Below, piece after piece: positions 1 through 10,406 of a stretch of DNA of 64,000 nucleotides. Origin of the DNA: Alphaproteobacteria bacterium (lineage in GTDB: Bacteria; Pseudomonadota; Alphaproteobacteria; Micropepsales; Micropepsaceae); NCBI GenBank assembly GCA_028871795.1, contig JAGWMG010000014.1:28272-92271 (forward strand). Direction: 5' to 3'. The notes below the pieces were generated by a model. The model saw only the letters and a program-made list of their open reading frames with translations, made no database searches and had not been told where the DNA came from. Made by a program: the position numbers and the translations under genes. Each line of letters starts with the position of its first letter. Position 1 is the stretch's first letter.

Positions 1-996
1 GGACCGCTGGCGAACGGCGCCACGACGCTGATGTTCGAAGGCGTGCCGAACTACCCGACCTCCTCGCGCTTCTGGGAGGTGATCGACAAGCACAAGGTCA
101 ACACCTTCTACACCGCGCCTACCGCGATCCGCGCGCTGATGCGCGAAGGCGAGGCGCCGGTGAAGAAGACCTCGCGTGCGTCCCTGCGGCTGCTCGGCAC
201 CGTGGGCGAGCCGATCAACCCCGAAGCCTGGCTGTGGTATCACCGCGTCGTCGGCGACGGCCGCTGTCCGATCGTCGATACCTGGTGGCAGACGGAGACC
301 GGCGGCATCCTGATCTCGCCGCTGCCCGGCGCCACGGACCTCAAACCGGGCTCCGCGACCAAGCCGCTGTTCGGCATCCGGCCGCAGATCGTCGATGCCG
401 AAGGCAAGCCGCAGGAAGGCGCCGCCAGCGGCAACCTGGTGCTGCTCGACTCCTGGCCGGGGCAGATGCGCACCGTCTATGGCGATCACCGGCGCTTCGC
501 CAACACCTACTTCCGCACCTACCGCGGCAAGTACTTCACCGGCGACGGCTGCCGGCGCGATGAGGATGGCTATTACTGGATCACCGGCCGCGTCGACGAC
601 GTCATCAACGTCTCCGGCCACCGGCTGGGGACGGCGGAAGTGGAATCGGCTCTGGTGGAAAACACCAAGGTCGCCGAGGCCGCCGTGGTGGGCTTCCCGC
701 ACGACGTCAAGGGACAGGGCATCTATGCCTTCGTCACGCTGAAAGCGGCGGAACACGGATCGGCCGCGCTCAACGAAGAGCTAAAGCAGTTCGTATCGCG
801 GCAACTGTCGGCCATCGCCAGGCCGGACGTGATCCAGTTCGCGCCCAGCCTGCCCAAGACGCGGTCGGGTAAGATCATGCGGCGCATCCTGCGCAAGATC
901 GCCGAGGGCGACGTCTCCAACCTGGGCGACATCTCGACCCTGGCCGATCCGGCGGTGGTGAACGATCTGGTCGAGCACTCCAAGCGCTCGACTTAG
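1..996 (+). CDS. acs: Acetyl-CoA synthetase, C-terminal part (5' end outside the window)
   Basis: Frame is open from base 1 ([19 protein letters not shown]...). Motifs [40 protein letters not shown] and [16 protein letters not shown] are characteristic of Acs. Confidence 0.95.
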   Translation, partial: GPLANGATTLMFEGVPNYPTSSRFWEVIDKHKVNTFYTAPTAIRALMREGEAPVKKTSRASLRLLGTVGEPINPEAWLWYHRVVGDGRCPIVDTWWQTETGGILISPLPGATDLKPGSATKPLFGIRPQIVDAEGKPQEGAASGNLVLLDSWPGQMRTVYGDHRRFANTYFRTYRGKYFTGDGCRRDEDGYYWITGRVDDVINVSGHRLGTAEVESALVENTKVAEAAVVGFPHDVKGQGIYAFVTLKAAEHGSAALNEELKQFVSRQLSAIARPDVIQFAPSLPKTRSGKIMRRILRKIAEGDVSNLGDISTLADPAVVNDLVEHSKRST

Positions 997-1286
997 CGCC
1001 CTTTTGAATATTCCTCCATCGCCTTCGCCATCTCGATGTCCTTCTGCGTGACGCCGCCCGCGTCATGGGTGGAGAGCGTCACCTCGATTTTGTTGTAGAC
1101 GTTGAACCACTCGGGATGGTGGTCGAGCTTTTCCGCCAGCAGCGCCACCCTGGTCATAAAACCGAAGGCGTGGTTGAAATCCTTGAACTGGAACAGGCGG
1201 GTGATTGCGTCCCGGCCCTTGATCTCGCGCCATTCCGGAAATTCCCTTAAAAAGGCGGTTCGGGCGGCGGTATCGAGCTTTTTCAT
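993..1286 (-). CDS. 4a-hydroxytetrahydrobiopterin dehydratase (pterin-4-alpha-carbinolamine dehydratase)
   Basis: 97 aa [19 protein letters not shown]...[54 protein letters not shown]; the HHPEW and [10 protein letters not shown] motifs fit PCD/DCoH. Confidence 0.93.
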   Translation of the reverse strand: MKKLDTAARTAFLREFPEWREIKGRDAITRLFQFKDFNHAFGFMTRVALLAEKLDHHPEWFNVYNKIEVTLSTHDAGGVTQKDIEMAKAMEEYSKGR

Positions 1287-1313
1287 GCTGCGTACTCCAT
1301 CGGGCTGGCGGCG

Positions 1314-1712
1314 ATGAACTGGACGGGCATCGAAGCACCTTCCATCGACGAGATCGAGCGTCTCGCGCGCGAAGCCTACGCGGGCCTGCCGGAGAAATTC
1401 CGCGCCTTGTGCGGCGACGTGGTGTTCCTGGTGCAGGAATTCCCCGCCGAAGAGGTCATGCGCGACCTGGATCTCGAGACGGAGTTCGATCTTCTGGGCC
1501 TGTTCCAGGGTTCGACCCTGGCGGACCGGGTCGGCCACCATGGTCAGCCGGAACCGACGATGATCTTCCTCTACCGCCGGCCGATCCTCGACTACTGGGC
1601 GGAGCGTCACATCTCACTGGACGTCCTGGTGCGCCACGTGATCGTGCACGAGATCGGCCATCACTTCGGCCTGTCGGACGACGACATGGAAGCGATCGAG
1701 GGTGCGGCCTAA
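1314..1712 (+). CDS. Metallopeptidase family (zincin-like) protein
   Basis: [22 protein letters not shown] motif of the small alphaproteobacterial zincin-like family. Confidence 0.85.
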   Translation: MNWTGIEAPSIDEIERLAREAYAGLPEKFRALCGDVVFLVQEFPAEEVMRDLDLETEFDLLGLFQGSTLADRVGHHGQPEPTMIFLYRRPILDYWAERHISLDVLVRHVIVHEIGHHFGLSDDDMEAIEGAA

Positions 1713-1715
1713 GGC

Positions 1716-2246
1716 CTATTTCAGCCGGTACGCCTTCTCGGCCCGGTAGATGCTTCCGTTCGGCGTGAGCAGGCTGGAATACAGAATGAAGCCATCCGCC
1801 GCGAACGGCCCGCTCGCATACAGCGCGTGATCGGTGAGAAAATCCATCACGTGCCCGTTTTGCGTTCCCTTGAGCTTGGCGAGACTGACATGCGGCTTGT
1901 ATTTCCGGCCGTCGGCTTCGAGGCCGATGCGCTGCAGCGCGCTCTCGATCTTGCGCTGCAGGTGAAGAAGCGCGTCGTTGGCCGCTACACCCGCCCACAG
2001 CGCGTGGGGATGCTTGCCGCCGAACGACCCCACACCCTTCAACTCCACCGAAAACGCGGGAACGGAAATCGTCGCCAACGCGTCGTCGATGGCCGCCGCA
2101 TCGCGCCCGTCCACCTCGCCGATGAAGCGCAGAGTCAGGTGCAACTGGTCGCGCGTCTGCCAGCGCGCGCCCGGCACGCCGGCCTGCAGCAGCGCGAGGG
2201 ACTGCGCCACGGCATCGGGAAGGGCAATTGCCACGAACAGTCTCAT
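1716..2246 (-). CDS. thpR: RNA 2',3'-cyclic phosphodiesterase
   Basis: MRLFVAIALPD..., HLTLRFIGEV and KPHVSLAKLK (two HxS/T motifs) of the 2H phosphoesterase family. Confidence 0.88.
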   Translation of the reverse strand: MRLFVAIALPDAVAQSLALLQAGVPGARWQTRDQLHLTLRFIGEVDGRDAAAIDDALATISVPAFSVELKGVGSFGGKHPHALWAGVAANDALLHLQRKIESALQRIGLEADGRKYKPHVSLAKLKGTQNGHVMDFLTDHALYASGPFAADGFILYSSLLTPNGSIYRAEKAYRLK

Positions 2247-3772
2247 CGCCTCAGCCTTTCGAGCGGCAAGAATTTGCGGAAGGCCAATGCCGCGATCCCA
2301 TAGCTGAGCCCACCGGCGAGAACCGCAAGCCCGAGGATGACTTCGTCCCGCAGCAACCCCGGATGCAGCACGAGATTTTCGCCCAGCGCCTCGCCCGCAA
2401 GCGCGCCGGCCCCGACCGCCGCCGCGGCGATGATTGTCGGCGCCAGCGAACGCCAAAAGTTCCGATTGACCGACAACAGCGAGCGACGCTTCGCCATCCA
2501 CGCCAGCATCCCGACATTCGCCCAGGCGCCGAACGAGGTGCCGAGCGCGATGCCCAGCACGCCGAAATGCAATCCCCAGACGAGCACGACTTTCAAGGCG
2601 ATATTCAGGACGACCGAGACGATGGTGGCCCGGGCCGGGCTCGCCGTGTCGTGGCGCGCATAGAAGCTGGCCGAAACGATGCGCACCAGCACGAAAGCGG
2701 GCAAGCCCGCGCCGTAGCCGGCGATTGCCGCGGCCGCCATATGGCCGGCGACGAGGTCGGACGCGACATGGGGAAACAGCCCGCGCATGATCGTCATGGG
2801 CACGGCGAAGAAAGCGGCGGCGAACGGCAATGTCAGGAAAAGCACCAACGCCGCGGCGCGGTTCTGGGCGGCGTTGGCGCCCGCCAGATCGTTTTTCGCC
2901 AGAAGATTGGACATTTCCGGCAGCAGCACCGTCCCCATCGCGATGGCGAGCGTGCCCGTGGGCAACTGGTTGATGCGGTCCGCGTAGTAAAGCGCGGTGG
3001 GACCGTCCGGCAGATAGCTCGACAGCACCGTGTCGATGAACACGCTGATCTGGATGCTGGCGGAACCGATGGTCGCCGCCCCCAGCGCCCACAGAAATTC
3101 CCTCACCTGCGGCGTCCAGCGCGGAATGCGGATATGCAGGCGCAGATGGCTTCTCGCGGCGGCGACGGCGATGAAACCGAGCTGCGTCACGCCACCCAGG
3201 AATACGCCCCAGGCGGCGGCATACGCCGCGTTGGGAAACCAGTGTGCGAGGAGCAGCGTCGCCGTCATCGCGACATTGAGCAGGATCGACCAAGCGGCGG
3301 CGGCGGCGAATTTCTCCACAGCATTCAGCATCGCCGAAAGCTGTACGGAGGAAACCGTCATAATCAGGTACCAAAAGGTGATGCGGCTGAGCGCGGTCGC
3401 CAGCTCGAACTTCTCGGGATAGGCGTTGAAGCCGGGCGCCAGGGCGGCGATGACATAGCGCATGCCCACCAGCGCCGCGACCAGCAGGACGAGCTGCGCA
3501 ACGATCTGCCAAGAATAGATGGCGTCGGCGAATCGATCCGCCGCTTCCGGCCCCTCCTGGGTGCGCAATTTCGCGAACCGGGGCAGGAACGCGGCATTGA
3601 AGGCGCCTTCGCCGAAGATGGCCCGGAAATTGTTCGGCAGCCGAAAGGCCACCATGAACGCATCCGACATCGGGCCGGCGCCCAACACGAAGTTCATAAC
3701 GATGTCGCGCAAAAAGCCGGTCACCCGCGAGACCGCGGTAAAGCCGGCAACGGTGAGAAGGCGTTTGAACAT
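2243..3772 (-). CDS. murJ: Lipid II flippase MurJ/MviN
   Basis: MFKRLLTVAGFTAVSRVTGFLRDIVMNFVLGAGPMSDAFMVAFRLPNNFRAIFGEGAFNAAFLP is a canonical MurJ N-terminus. Confidence 0.95.
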   Translation of the reverse strand: MFKRLLTVAGFTAVSRVTGFLRDIVMNFVLGAGPMSDAFMVAFRLPNNFRAIFGEGAFNAAFLPRFAKLRTQEGPEAADRFADAIYSWQIVAQLVLLVAALVGMRYVIAALAPGFNAYPEKFELATALSRITFWYLIMTVSSVQLSAMLNAVEKFAAAAAWSILLNVAMTATLLLAHWFPNAAYAAAWGVFLGGVTQLGFIAVAAARSHLRLHIRIPRWTPQVREFLWALGAATIGSASIQISVFIDTVLSSYLPDGPTALYYADRINQLPTGTLAIAMGTVLLPEMSNLLAKNDLAGANAAQNRAAALVLFLTLPFAAAFFAVPMTIMRGLFPHVASDLVAGHMAAAAIAGYGAGLPAFVLVRIVSASFYARHDTASPARATIVSVVLNIALKVVLVWGLHFGVLGIALGTSFGAWANVGMLAWMAKRRSLLSVNRNFWRSLAPTIIAAAAVGAGALAGEALGENLVLHPGLLRDEVILGLAVLAGGLSYGIAALAFRKFLPLERLRR

Positions 3773-4006
3773 CAGGAAGCCAAGTTCAATTCAGACTCAC
3801 CAGCGACTGCTTCGGAATAGACGATTTTTCATGCACCAGACAGGGCGCCCTGCGTCAAGTTCGCGGGATGACCAATCCGTCATGGTCTTGTGCTTCGTTA
3901 ACCCCCTATATCGGCCCGAATTTTTCGGAATGCCTTGATACCGAGGCGCCCAAGCACGATATTAGAGTGCGTTGCGGCCCTTTGGGGCCGAAAGGAAGGA
4001 TTCTCC

Positions 4007-4747
4007 ATGGCGGACTTCGACAATAGGCTTGCTCGCGGCCAGACGGCCGAGGCAGGAGTCATCGACTCCGGCCTGCGCGCCTACATGCTGCGCGTCTACA
4101 ACTACATGCTGGTGGGCTTGGTCCTGACGGGTGCGACAGCCTGGCTGACGGCCTCCACCCCGTTGCGCGACGTATTCTTTCAGGTTCAGCCGCAGACCGG
4201 CATGATCGGCCTGTCGATGCTGGGCTGGGTGGCGCTGATCGCCCCGTTCATCTTGGTGATGTTGCTGTCATTCCGCATCCAGCGCATGAGCCTGGCTACC
4301 GCTCAGGCGACATTCTGGGCCTATGCCGGGTTGATGGGCATATCGCTGACACCGATTATCTGGGTCTATACGGGCGCCGCGATCGCTCAGACGTTCTTCA
4401 TTACCGCGGCGACGTTCGGCGCGATGAGCCTGTGGGGCTACACCACCGGCCGCGACCTGACCGGGCTCGGCTCCTTCCTGTTCATGGGCCTGATCGGGAT
4501 CATCATCGCGTCGGTGGTGAACATATTTGTGGCGTCCTCGATGATGAGCTGGATCGTCTCCGTAGCCGGCGTGCTGATTTTCACCGGCCTGACGGCTTAT
4601 GACACCCAGTGGATCAAGAACAGCTATTCGGTCAACGACGACGGTTCCGTGGCGGGCCGCAAAGCAATTTTCGGGGCGTTAAAGCTGTATCTCGACTTCC
4701 TCAATCTGTTCCTGATGCTGCTGCGTCTGCTGGGCAACCGCCGCTGA
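4007..4747 (+). CDS. Bax inhibitor-1/YccA family membrane protein
   Basis: Multi-TM protein; GLTAYDTQWIKNSY and C-terminal LYLDFLNLFLMLLRLLGNRR are typical of the BI-1 family. Confidence 0.92.
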   Translation: MADFDNRLARGQTAEAGVIDSGLRAYMLRVYNYMLVGLVLTGATAWLTASTPLRDVFFQVQPQTGMIGLSMLGWVALIAPFILVMLLSFRIQRMSLATAQATFWAYAGLMGISLTPIIWVYTGAAIAQTFFITAATFGAMSLWGYTTGRDLTGLGSFLFMGLIGIIIASVVNIFVASSMMSWIVSVAGVLIFTGLTAYDTQWIKNSYSVNDDGSVAGRKAIFGALKLYLDFLNLFLMLLRLLGNRR

Positions 4748-4770
4748 GCAGTCCGGCGGAAAACACGAAA

Positions 4771-4798
4771 GGCCCCGATGGCGACATCGGGGCCTTTT
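4771..4798 (+). terminator. Rho-independent terminator downstream of the BI-1 gene
   Basis: GGCCCCGATG-gcga-CATCGGGGCC followed by TTTT. Confidence 0.85.
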
Positions 4799-4922
4799 CG
4801 TTTGTCGGCGAATCGATATGCCGAGCGCACATCGCGGGGCTGCACGATGTCGCAGCCTTGATTCGCTTAAATATTCTTCAGATTAAGTCACGAAACCGCC
4901 ACGATTGGACCACCGCGAAGCC

Positions 4923-5048
4923 TTACTCGACCGGCAAGTTCCGCCCCGTCGGCTGGTTCGAAACGAAGGACCGTCCTGCGACTTTCAAGCCCCCCAGCCC
5001 CCAGTCCGGGGTGGTCCTGATCGGCCAGCCGACCTCTTGTCTTCCCAC
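4923..5048 (-). other. Candidate 41-aa small ORF (GTG start) or structured RNA; nature uncertain
   Basis: Minus-strand reading MGRQEVGWPIRTTPDWGLGGLKVAGRSFVSNQPTGRNLPVE*; the same region lies within an 8-bp inverted repeat (GGACCACC 4907-4914 / GGTGGTCC 5010-5017). Confidence 0.25.
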
Positions 5049-5057
5049 TCTCCATCT

Positions 5058-5423
5058 CTAGAACCCGAGCTTGCGCAGGTTCGCGGCTATCTGGCCGAAG
5101 AGCCCGCCCACGCCCCCGGTGAGGATCGAAATGCCCGTCCCGATCGCGACCATCGAGGCGTAGGTATCGCCGAACAGCACCGACAGCCCCACGGCCGGCA
5201 CCACGCACAGCCCGCCGGCGAGCGCTCCGCCCAGCGCGCCGACGGCGAAGCCCCGGCCGAAGTCCATTGCATAGAGGTAGCCCGCGGTCGCCGAAATCAT
5301 CATGCGGCCGAACACGAAAAGATGGACCGCCACCCAGGGGGAGAAATGGCCGATCCCCGCCAAGGCAAATTGCAAGCTCAGCCCGACGAACGTTGCGCGC
5401 AGCAGAATACGGGCGCTGACCAT
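5058..5423 (-). CDS. Hypothetical membrane protein
   Basis: MVSARILLRATFVGLSLQFALAGIGHFSP...; Gly/Ala-rich hydrophobic segments; no family recognised. Confidence 0.6.
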   Translation of the reverse strand: MVSARILLRATFVGLSLQFALAGIGHFSPWVAVHLFVFGRMMISATAGYLYAMDFGRGFAVGALGGALAGGLCVVPAVGLSVLFGDTYASMVAIGTGISILTGGVGGLFGQIAANLRKLGF

Positions 5424-5536
5424 GGCATTTTCCTTCCTTTTCGCCGGTCGATGTCCCATTCGTAATCCTTCCGGGCTTGCGAGCGAAAGGCGATTTCTCT
5501 AAGGGGATTCGTGCCGTCAACCCGCCGCCTATCTCC

Positions 5537-6499
5537 ATGATCGAAATCGAGGGCCTGACCAAACGCTTCGGTGCCGTCACGGCGGTGGCTGGCCTCAGCC
5601 TGAAGGTCGGTAAAGGCGAGGTGCTGGGGTTTCTCGGCCCCAACGGCGCGGGCAAATCCACCACCATGAAAATGGTGACGGGCTACCTCGCGCCGACGGA
5701 CGGCAAAATCCGCGTCTGCGGCCACGACATCGAGACGGCGACCGTCGAAGCGCAGGCTTTGATCGGTTACCTCCCCGAAGGAGCGCCTTCCTACGGCGAT
5801 ATGACGGCCGGCCGCTTTCTTGCCTTCATCGCGGAAGTGCGCTGCTTCCGGGGGACGGAAGCAAAAGCGCGGGTGAAAGACGCCGTCGAAAAGACCGAGA
5901 TCGGACCGGTCCTCGATCAGCCGATCGAAACGCTGTCCAAGGGTTTCAAGCGCCGCGTCGGCCTGGCGCAGGCCATCCTGCACGACCCGCCGGTCCTCAT
6001 CATGGACGAACCCACCGACGGCCTCGATCCCAACCAGAAACATTCCGTGCGGACGCTGATCCGCGCCATGGCGGCCGAAAAGGCGATCATCATCTCGACG
6101 CATCTGCTGGAAGAAGTGGAAGCGATCTGCACCCGCGCCGTCATCATCGATCGAGGCGCCGTCGTCGCCGACGGCACGCCGGGGGAGCTTCTGGCGCGCT
6201 CGCGCTATCACAATGCGGTGACGGTCGTGCTACCCGAAAGCGAAGCCAATGCCGCTGCCGCGAAACTCAAGGGACTTTCCCCTGTTGCCGGCGTCGAGCG
6301 GACCGCGCGCCCCGACGGCATCGTCCAACTCACCGCCTTCCCCAGGAGCGGCGCGCTCTTGATCGAGGCCGTGAGCGCATTGGCAATGCGCGAAAAGTGG
6401 ACCGTCAGGGAGATGGTCGCCGAGCCCGGCCGCCTGGACGAGGTCTTCCGCGCCATCACGACCGACGATGCCCAGCGTGCCAAGGCGGCAAGGGCATGA
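5537..6499 (+). CDS. ABC transporter ATP-binding protein (GldA/CcmA-like)
   Basis: Walker A GPNGAGKST, signature LSKGFKRRVGLAQA, Walker B VLIMDEPTDGLDP. Confidence 0.93.
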   Translation: MIEIEGLTKRFGAVTAVAGLSLKVGKGEVLGFLGPNGAGKSTTMKMVTGYLAPTDGKIRVCGHDIETATVEAQALIGYLPEGAPSYGDMTAGRFLAFIAEVRCFRGTEAKARVKDAVEKTEIGPVLDQPIETLSKGFKRRVGLAQAILHDPPVLIMDEPTDGLDPNQKHSVRTLIRAMAAEKAIIISTHLLEEVEAICTRAVIIDRGAVVADGTPGELLARSRYHNAVTVVLPESEANAAAAKLKGLSPVAGVERTARPDGIVQLTAFPRSGALLIEAVSALAMREKWTVREMVAEPGRLDEVFRAITTDDAQRAKAARA

Positions 6500-7230
6500 A
6501 TTACGTCCTGCCCATCTTCAAGCGCGAGTTCGCCGCCTACTTCGCGACGCCGCTGGCCTACGTCTTTATCGTGATCTTCCTGTTCGCGATGGGCGTATTC
6601 ACTTTCTATGTCGGCCATTTCTACGAGAACGGGATCGCCGACCTGTCGGTGTTCTTCGGCTTTCATCCGTGGCTCTACCTGTTCCTGGTGCCCGCCATTT
6701 CCATGCGGCTGTGGGCGGAGGAGCGCAAAAGCGGCACCGTGGAACTGCTGCTGACGCTGCCCGTGCCGCTGTGGGCGAGCGTCGTCGGCAAGTATCTGGC
6801 GGCGTGGGTTTTCACTGCAATCGCACTTCTGCTCACCTTTCCGATCTGGCTGACCGTGAATTTCCTCGGCGAGCCGGACAACGGCGTGATCCTGGCGAGC
6901 TATATCGGCAGCTTCCTGATGGCGGGCGGATACCTTGCCATAGGGGCGTGCATATCGGCGGCGACAACCAACCAGGTGATCGCCTTCGTGGTGAGCGTCG
7001 TCGTCTGTTTCCTGTTCACGGTTTCCGGCGCGCCGCTGGTGCTCGATTTCTTCCGCGCCTGGGCACCGCTGCCGTTGATCGAAGCCGTCTCGTCGTTCAG
7101 CTTCCTCACCCATTTCACGGCGATCACGCAGGGCGTGATCGATCTGCGCGACGTCGTGTTCTTCGGCTCGCTGATAGCGCTGTTCCTGACCGCGAATGTC
7201 GTGATCGTCGATCTGTCGAAGGACCGCTGA
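6496..7230 (+). CDS. ABC transporter permease (GldF-like, ABC-2 type)
   Basis: MNYVLPIFKREFAAYFATPLAYVFIVIFLF...; ATGA overlap with the upstream ATPase gene. Confidence 0.88.
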   Translation: MNYVLPIFKREFAAYFATPLAYVFIVIFLFAMGVFTFYVGHFYENGIADLSVFFGFHPWLYLFLVPAISMRLWAEERKSGTVELLLTLPVPLWASVVGKYLAAWVFTAIALLLTFPIWLTVNFLGEPDNGVILASYIGSFLMAGGYLAIGACISAATTNQVIAFVVSVVVCFLFTVSGAPLVLDFFRAWAPLPLIEAVSSFSFLTHFTAITQGVIDLRDVVFFGSLIALFLTANVVIVDLSKDR

Positions 7231-7234
7231 GACG

Positions 7235-9109
7235 ATGAACCCGCTCTCCCGCCGCCTTTACGCGATCGGCGCCATCGTGCTGGCGGCGGTGCTGTTCGTC
7301 GGCTTCAATATCGCCGTCGACGCCTCGATCACCACCGCCCGCCTCGATCTGACGGAACACGGGCGTTTCACGCTGTCGCGCGGCACACGCAACATCATCG
7401 CAGGCCTGCAGGAACCGATCACGCTGAAATTCTTCTACTCGAAGAAGGTCGCCGCCGATTACGCCCAGACCCGTGCCTACGCGAATCGCGTGCGCGACCT
7501 GCTGCACGAATACGCCGCGCTGAGTCACGGCAAGATCGTCCTGGAAGAGGTCGATCCGGAGCCCTACACGCCCGCCGAAGACGAAGCCACCGCCGACGGC
7601 CTCACCGCCGCGCCGACCGATTCCGGCGACGTCGTCTATTTCGGCCTGGTCGGCTCCAACCGCATCGATGGAAGAGAGGCCGTTCCCTACTTCACGCCCG
7701 AGCGCGAACCGTTCCTCGAATACGACCTTTCCTCGCTGATATATCGCCTGGCGACGCCCAAGAAGCCCAAGCTCGCCATCGTCACGAGCTTGCCGCTCGA
7801 CACCGGCATCGGCGGCATGGCAGCGGCGATGCAGGGCACGGCGCAGCCCTTTGCCATCTATCAGGAACTGTCCCAGACCTACGACACGCAGATGCTCGAT
7901 CGCGCTTTCACGAGCATCCCGTCGGACGCCGACGTGCTGATGATCGTGCAGCCGGGCGCGCTGACGGACGAGCAGAACTACGCCATCGACCAGTTCGTGC
8001 TGAAGGGCGGCCGCGCGCTGGTCTTCGTCGATCCCAATTCGGAGCTGGCTGCGGGCGCAGGCGGCACCGATCCGTCCATGTCTCCTCCGGCGTCGTCATC
8101 GCTGCCGCGCCTGTTCCAGGCCTGGGGCCTGGGCTTTTACGCCAACAAGGTGATCGGCGATCTGAAGCTGGCGCAGCGCGTACAAACCTCCCAGAACGGC
8201 GAGCCGGTCAGATACCCCGTCTGGCTGCATCTGGCGCACGATCAGTTCGACGCCAGCGATCCCATCACCGCGAATCTTCAGGTGCTCAACCTGGCAAGCG
8301 CCGGCGCGCTGTTTCCCCGCAAAGACGCCACGACGCATTTTGCGACCCTGGCCGCCTCGTCGCCGCAATCCGCCCTGCTCGATTCCGAGGAAGTGCGTCT
8401 GAACGCCAAACCGGAGGATTTGTCGTCCGACATCACGCCCGGCGGCAAGCCGTTCGCGATCGCGGCGCGCATTTCCGGTCCGGCCAAGACGGCGTTTCCC
8501 GACGGGCCTCCCGGCGTCGGCGGCGTGCAGGTGAAAAGCGCAAAAAACATCAACGTCGTGGTCATGGCCGACACCGACATCTTCGACAACCGTTTCTGGG
8601 TGCGCTTGGGCAGTCTCTACGGCAAGCAGGTTGCCGCGCCATTCGCGGACAATGGCGCCTTCGTGATGAACGCGGTCGAGAATCTGATGGGCTCCGGCGA
8701 TCTGATCTCGCTGCGCACCCGCGCGACCGACGACAGGCCCTTCACCGTGGTGCGTGACCTGCAGGCGCAGGCGCAAGCGCAGTACCAACAGGAGGCGGAA
8801 GCCTTGCAGACGCGCCTCACCGACACCCAGCAGCGCCTGCACGACCTGCAACAGGGCCAGGGCGGCAAAGGCGACAGCGTGACGCTCACTCCGCAGCAGC
8901 AGACCGAGATCGAACGCTTCAAGCGCGAACTGAGCCGGACCCGCGAACAATTGCGGGAGGTGCAACGCAATCTGCGCAAGGACATCGACCTGTTGGGCTC
9001 CGTCCTCGCCTTCGCAAACATCGCCCTCGTGCCGCTTCTCGTCGCGGGTTTCGCGCTCGCGCTGGCCGCCCTGCGCCGCCGGCGCCGGGCGCGCGCCATC
9101 AAGATTTGA
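7235..9109 (+). CDS. GldG-family ABC-type uncharacterized transport system protein
   Basis: N-terminal TM, LDLTEHGRFTLSRGTRNIIAGLQEPITLKFFYSKK, DVLMIVQPGALTDEQNYAIDQFVLKGGRALVFVDP, C-terminal coiled coil and TM. Confidence 0.85.
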   Translation: MNPLSRRLYAIGAIVLAAVLFVGFNIAVDASITTARLDLTEHGRFTLSRGTRNIIAGLQEPITLKFFYSKKVAADYAQTRAYANRVRDLLHEYAALSHGKIVLEEVDPEPYTPAEDEATADGLTAAPTDSGDVVYFGLVGSNRIDGREAVPYFTPEREPFLEYDLSSLIYRLATPKKPKLAIVTSLPLDTGIGGMAAAMQGTAQPFAIYQELSQTYDTQMLDRAFTSIPSDADVLMIVQPGALTDEQNYAIDQFVLKGGRALVFVDPNSELAAGAGGTDPSMSPPASSSLPRLFQAWGLGFYANKVIGDLKLAQRVQTSQNGEPVRYPVWLHLAHDQFDASDPITANLQVLNLASAGALFPRKDATTHFATLAASSPQSALLDSEEVRLNAKPEDLSSDITPGGKPFAIAARISGPAKTAFPDGPPGVGGVQVKSAKNINVVVMADTDIFDNRFWVRLGSLYGKQVAAPFADNGAFVMNAVENLMGSGDLISLRTRATDDRPFTVVRDLQAQAQAQYQQEAEALQTRLTDTQQRLHDLQQGQGGKGDSVTLTPQQQTEIERFKRELSRTREQLREVQRNLRKDIDLLGSVLAFANIALVPLLVAGFALALAALRRRRRARAIKI

Positions 9110-9116
9110 GGCCGCG

Positions 9117-10193
9117 ATGGAGCTGAAGACCACCTTTTCCGATCCGCGACGGCGCAACCTGGCGATCCTTGCCGCACTGGCGCTGGCCAGCGTGCTCCTC
9201 GCCGTGCTGGCGCTCGACCGACGCGCGGCGGAAGTGGCGCCGAAATACCCGCCGCAGACGTTCTTTCCGGGGCTGAGCGGCAGGCTGGGCGAGGTCACAC
9301 GCATCCACATCGAGTCCAAGAAGGACGGCACTTTCGACGTGGCGTTCGTACCGATGAAGGGATGGGTACTGCCCGGCCGCAGTAATTATCCCGCTTCGTT
9401 CGAAGAAGTGCGCAAGACGTTGCGCAGTCTCGCGGATCTGCAAACCGTCGAACCCAAGACCGCGCGCCCCGATTGGTTCCACTATGTCGATCTCGAGGCG
9501 CCGCCCAAAGGCGAAGGCGTGCTGATCTCCCTGCGCGGCGACAGGGACCGGGTGCTGGCCTCGCTGATCGTCGGCAAAAACGAGGACGTCGGCGGCGACT
9601 CCGATTCCGTGGCGTTGTTCGTGCGCAAGCCGGGCGAGACGCAAAGCTGGCTGGCCAGCAGTCCGTTCGCCCCGCAGGCCAGCCCGTCCGACTGGCTGAG
9701 GAAGAATGTCGTCGACGTGGACCGCTCCCGCATCCAGGAAGTCGACGTCCGTCCGCCGGCGGGAGCGGCCTACACCGTCCGCCGCGACAAGCCGAGCGAC
9801 GCCGATTTCGCTCTGACGCCGGTGCCGCGCGGCCGCGAGGTGTCCGACCCAGGCTCTCCCGACGGTGTGGCGTCCGCCATCGCCGATTTCTCGTTCACCG
9901 ACGTCCGGCCCGCCGTCGATTTCGACTTCGACGATCAAAGCTGGCACACGGTCACCAGGACCTTCGACGGTTTGATCGTGAGCGCGGACGTCGTCAAGCA
10001 AGGCGCGGATACCTGGGCGCGCGTGTATGCCGATGCCGTGCCCGGCAAGCCCGACGCCGCCAGGGAGGCTCACGACATCAACGCCGACGCGCAGGGCTGG
10101 GCCTACAAGCTGTCAGCCTACAAAGGCACGCAGTTCACCACGCCCGTCGACGGTCTGCTGAAGCCCCGCACAAGCGCGAAAGCCGGCAAATAA
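9117..10193 (+). CDS. DUF4340 domain-containing protein
   Basis: N-terminal TM then FDVAFVPMKGWVLPGRSNYPASFEEVRKTLRSLADLQTVEPKTARPDWFHYVDLE; typical partner of GldG-type proteins. Confidence 0.8.
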   Translation: MELKTTFSDPRRRNLAILAALALASVLLAVLALDRRAAEVAPKYPPQTFFPGLSGRLGEVTRIHIESKKDGTFDVAFVPMKGWVLPGRSNYPASFEEVRKTLRSLADLQTVEPKTARPDWFHYVDLEAPPKGEGVLISLRGDRDRVLASLIVGKNEDVGGDSDSVALFVRKPGETQSWLASSPFAPQASPSDWLRKNVVDVDRSRIQEVDVRPPAGAAYTVRRDKPSDADFALTPVPRGREVSDPGSPDGVASAIADFSFTDVRPAVDFDFDDQSWHTVTRTFDGLIVSADVVKQGADTWARVYADAVPGKPDAAREAHDINADAQGWAYKLSAYKGTQFTTPVDGLLKPRTSAKAGK

Positions 10194-10227
10194 AGCGCTC
10201 CGCAACGGAAATATCGACAATCCCGCC

Positions 10228-10256
10228 TTGATGTTGATCCGGGACGCGGATATGCC
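10228..10256 (+). promoter_or_regulatory. Putative sigma70-type promoter upstream of the carB leader
   Basis: TTGATG (10228-10233), 17-nt spacer, TATGCC (10251-10256). Confidence 0.35.
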
Positions 10257-10376
10257 CCCCTACGGTATCACCGCCTCTGGAAGGCGTGGGCCGTGTCGGC
10301 GGCGGGTGGCGTCCCGTCCGTCAATCCGGTAGAGGAAAAACGCCGCGATGGCGAAGTCGAGGACAGCAATCGGACG

Positions 10377-10406
10377 GCCCTCCCGGCACCCGGCGAGGGC
10401 TTTTTT
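10377..10406 (+). terminator. Intrinsic terminator or attenuator immediately upstream of carB
   Basis: GCCCTC...GAGGGC stem followed by TTTTTT, ending 15 nt before the carB ATG at 10422. Confidence 0.7.
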
